Source: CAIVAT01 sp964387205 (GTDB lineage Bacteria; Bacteroidota; Bacteroidia; Bacteroidales; FEN-979). From it: a stretch of DNA of 64,000 nucleotides. The translations under genes were made by a program, and so were the position numbers. The notes under the pieces were generated by a model that saw only the letters and a list, made by a program, of their open reading frames with translations, made no database searches and was not told where the DNA came from. The stretch is taken from NCBI GenBank assembly GCA_964387205.1, contig CAYLVY010000005.1, forward strand, positions 5,196-69,195, read 5' to 3'. The stretch's first letter is position 1; each line of letters begins with the position of its first letter. Below, piece after piece: positions 62,003-64,000 of the stretch.

Positions 62003-62824
62003 ATGAAGAAATCGGGTCTCAAATTATTTATTTTGCTGATATTGTTTCCTTTGCTGTATGTTCACGGTCAGGAAGTAAAACCACCCGAACCTGTCCGGGA
62101 GGAGGATGAAGGAGTATCCCTTTGCTTTGGTGCCGATGTCATGAGCCGCTATATATGGCGGGGAATGGATTTCGGCAATTCACCTGCCATCCAGCCAAAC
62201 CTTACCCTCTCGTGGAAAGGTCTTAACGTCGGCCTTTGGGGATCTTACGCTTTTACAGGTCATTCCATTCAGGTAAATGATTCCGTGCTGACAGAATCTG
62301 GGCCATATACCGAAACCGATTTTGTAATTTCTTATACCTACAGATGGTTCACGCTCTCCCTGATCGATATGTTCATTCCTGACGGGCTCAGTCCCAATGA
62401 AGGGAACGATTTTTTCAATTACCGTAACAGCACCACCGGCCATACCCTGGAGGCGAACCTGACCTTTAACGGAACCGAAAGAGTTCCCCTGCAACTCATG
62501 ATAAGTACCTTGTTTTACGGGGATGATAAAAACAGGGACACCACCGGGGTTTATGGTTCAGGCGAGAAGAACAATTTCTCCACCTACCTTGAACTTGCGT
62601 ATGAGTTTACGATTAAAAAATTTGATGTGACCATCCGGCCCTTTGCCGGTGCCACCCCTTTCGGTAGTTCCTGGTACCAGCCTGACGGAGGGATTATTAA
62701 TGCCGGATTTACTGCCCGTAAGGAGATCCCTGTCACCTCAGGTTACTGCCTTCCCGTGCAATTTTCTGCCATCGCCAATCCAAAAGCAGGAAATCTGTTT
62801 TTTGTGTTCGGCGTATCCTTATAA
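62003..62824 (+). CDS. TorF-like outer-membrane porin/beta-barrel protein
   Basis: 273 residues from ATG 62003 (an earlier ATG at 61961 lies inside the kinase gene). Signal peptide KSGLKLFILLILFPLLYVHG. The mature protein starts with a charged linker and then SLCFGADVMSRYIWRGMDFGNSPAIQP, the start pattern of TorF-type porins, followed by beta-strand-like segments to the C-terminal FVFGVSL with terminal hydrophobic strand. Substrate unknown. It is 10 nt after the kinase and 26 nt before mutB, so it could be controlled by that kinase. Confidence 0.8.
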   Translation: MKKSGLKLFILLILFPLLYVHGQEVKPPEPVREEDEGVSLCFGADVMSRYIWRGMDFGNSPAIQPNLTLSWKGLNVGLWGSYAFTGHSIQVNDSVLTESGPYTETDFVISYTYRWFTLSLIDMFIPDGLSPNEGNDFFNYRNSTTGHTLEANLTFNGTERVPLQLMISTLFYGDDKNRDTTGVYGSGEKNNFSTYLELAYEFTIKKFDVTIRPFAGATPFGSSWYQPDGGIINAGFTARKEIPVTSGYCLPVQFSAIANPKAGNLFFVFGVSL

Positions 62825-62850
62825 CCAATGCTAATCTGAACTGAAATAAG

Positions 62851-64000
62851 ATGAGACCCGATTTTTCAAAAGTTGATCTGAAAAACCCTCAAGGGGAGAA
62901 TCCGGATTTTGCCGCCTGGGAACGGAAAAACGGAAATGAAAAAAACTGGCGCACCCCCGAACAAATTCTGCTGAAACCGGCCTATGGAGCCGATGACCTG
63001 AAAGAGCTGGAACACCTGCACTATGCCGCGGGTTTGCCCCCTTTTCTTCGCGGACCCTATTCCACGATGTATGTCATGAGTCCATGGACCATCCGTCAGT
63101 ATGCCGGATTTTCCACTGCCGAAGAGTCCAATGCCTTTTACAGGCGAAACCTGAAAGCAGGCCAGAAAGGGCTTTCAGTTGCCTTCGACCTGGCTACCCA
63201 CCGGGGTTATGACTCCGACCATGAGCGGGTGGTAGGCGATGTCGGGAAAGCCGGGGTGGCCATCGATTCGATCCTCGACATGAAGATCCTTTTCGATCAG
63301 ATCCCGCTCGACATCATGTCTGTTTCCATGACCATGAACGGCGCGGTATTGCCTATTCTCTCCTTTTACATTGTGGCTGCTGAAGAACAGGGTGTGCCTA
63401 TGGCCAAACTGACAGGTACGATTCAGAATGATATCCTGAAGGAGTTCATGGTCAGGAATACCTATATTTATCCTCCGGGCCCCTCCATGAAGATCATTGC
63501 GGATATTTTCGGGTTCACTTCCCGGAATATGCCCAAATTCAACTCCATCTCCATCAGCGGTTATCATATGCAGGAGGCCGGCGCTACAGCAGATATCGAA
63601 CTGGCTTATACCCTGGCCGACGGTCTGGAGTACCTGCGTGCAGGCATCAACGCCGGAATGGATGTCGACACTTTTGCTCCGCGACTTTCGTTTTTCTGGG
63701 CAGCAGGCATGAACCACTTCATGGAAATTGCTAAAATGAGGGCAGCCAGGCTTCTCTGGGCAAAGATCGTGAAACAATTCGGGCCCAAAAACCCGAAATC
63801 GATGGCGCTCCGTACCCATACCCAGACTTCGGGATGGAGCCTCACCGAACAGGATCCATTCAATAACGTGGCCAGGACCTGTGTCGAAGCGTTGGCAGCC
63901 GCCCTCGGACACACCCAGTCGCTGCATACCAATGCACTCGATGAAGCCATCGCCCTGCCTACCGATTTCTCCGCCCGTATCGCCCGCAATACCCAGATTT
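62851..64000 (+). CDS. mutB: methylmalonyl-CoA mutase large (alpha) subunit, 5' part
   Basis: The gene starts at ATG 62851 and runs off the window after 383 codons (about half of the usual 710). Seen: RGPYSTMYVMSPWTIRQYAGFSTAEESN, the barrel segments GLSVAFDLATHRGYDSDHERV and SVSMTMNGAVLPI, TIQNDILKEFMVRNTYIYPP, SISGYHMQEAGATADIELAYTLADG, and RTHTQTSGWSLTEQDPFNN. The catalytic cobalamin-binding domain (DxHxxG) would lie beyond base 64000 and is not seen. Confidence 0.96.
   Translation, partial: MRPDFSKVDLKNPQGENPDFAAWERKNGNEKNWRTPEQILLKPAYGADDLKELEHLHYAAGLPPFLRGPYSTMYVMSPWTIRQYAGFSTAEESNAFYRRNLKAGQKGLSVAFDLATHRGYDSDHERVVGDVGKAGVAIDSILDMKILFDQIPLDIMSVSMTMNGAVLPILSFYIVAAEEQGVPMAKLTGTIQNDILKEFMVRNTYIYPPGPSMKIIADIFGFTSRNMPKFNSISISGYHMQEAGATADIELAYTLADGLEYLRAGINAGMDVDTFAPRLSFFWAAGMNHFMEIAKMRAARLLWAKIVKQFGPKNPKSMALRTHTQTSGWSLTEQDPFNNVARTCVEALAAALGHTQSLHTNALDEAIALPTDFSARIARNTQI

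Noticed and set aside
1..64000. CRISPR array, prophage, insertion sequence, tRNA or rRNA gene
   Set aside because: No spaced repeats, transposase, integrase or phage structural genes, and no cloverleaf-like or ribosomal sequence was recognised in the intergenic regions.

Overview
This 64 kb window looks like the chromosome of an uncultured member of the Bacteroidota, most likely an anaerobic Bacteroidales-type bacterium. The evidence is an almost complete type IX secretion/gliding set (sprE/porW-like, porP/sprF-like, gldK-gldL-gldM-gldN), a secreted protein with a type A C-terminal sorting domain, an S46 dipeptidyl-peptidase, an HU-CCDC81/SPOR protein, and many TAnnTTTG -7 promoter elements instead of Shine-Dalgarno-led starts. 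An 88-base run of N inside one gene shows that this is draft assembly, probably metagenomic. Nearly everything is chromosomal core. I see no phage, insertion sequence, CRISPR array, tRNA or rRNA, and no gene-free stretch longer than 300 bases.

Layout. 1-3.1 kb: the 3' end of an ECF-like sigma factor gene, a membrane-anchored anti-sigma-like protein fused to an outer-membrane barrel, and a PKD/sorting-domain secreted protein broken by two in-frame stops. 3.1-5.5 kb (minus): tnaA-mntP-queD. 5.7-9.3 kb: phosphate butyryltransferase, amino-acid permease, butyrate kinase. 9.3-9.9 kb (minus): elbB. 10-14.9 kb: surface-sugar genes wbpE-wbpD-wbpB-galE-rfbB. 14.9-21.4 kb (minus): sprE, bactofilin, atpZ, an AtpI-like protein, an eukaryote-like PTPS, folE, a Bax-inhibitor-1 protein and fabD. 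21.6-25 kb: M23 peptidase, dxr, rseP; then yitT-like on minus.

26-32.2 kb: porP-gldKLMN. 32.3-39.8 kb: recG, pheT, a sigma-54 activator, lptE, a TPR-like protein and secG, closed by a strong terminator. 40-42 kb: groES-groEL with its own terminator. 42-48.3 kb: DUF4468-like protein, rlmN, adenine deaminase, ArsR regulator, an Ig-like lipoprotein (minus) and yebC. 48.3-56.3 kb: response regulator (minus), GH3-family enzyme, deoxynucleoside kinase, kdsB, SPOR protein, trmB and a DPP11-like peptidase interrupted by the assembly gap. 56.3-64 kb: an epimerase (minus), mutA, a receiver protein, a hybrid histidine kinase, a porin-like protein and the first part of mutB.

Taken together, the genes suggest a peptide- and amino-acid-fermenting lifestyle. 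Secreted or periplasmic peptidases supply dipeptides, a permease and tryptophanase handle amino acids, Ptb/Buk can yield ATP from acyl-CoA, and methylmalonyl-CoA mutase links succinate and propionate. The envelope genes (T9SS, LptE, KdsB, Wbp sugars, RseP, SPOR, M23) are standard for the phylum. I did not find a clear new defence or mobile system. The observations most worth checking are the doubly nonsense-interrupted secreted protein, the sigma/anti-sigma-barrel protein, the two-component/porin module lodged between mutA and mutB, the eukaryote-like PTPS-folE pair, and AtpZ/AtpI genes without an adjacent ATP synthase operon.
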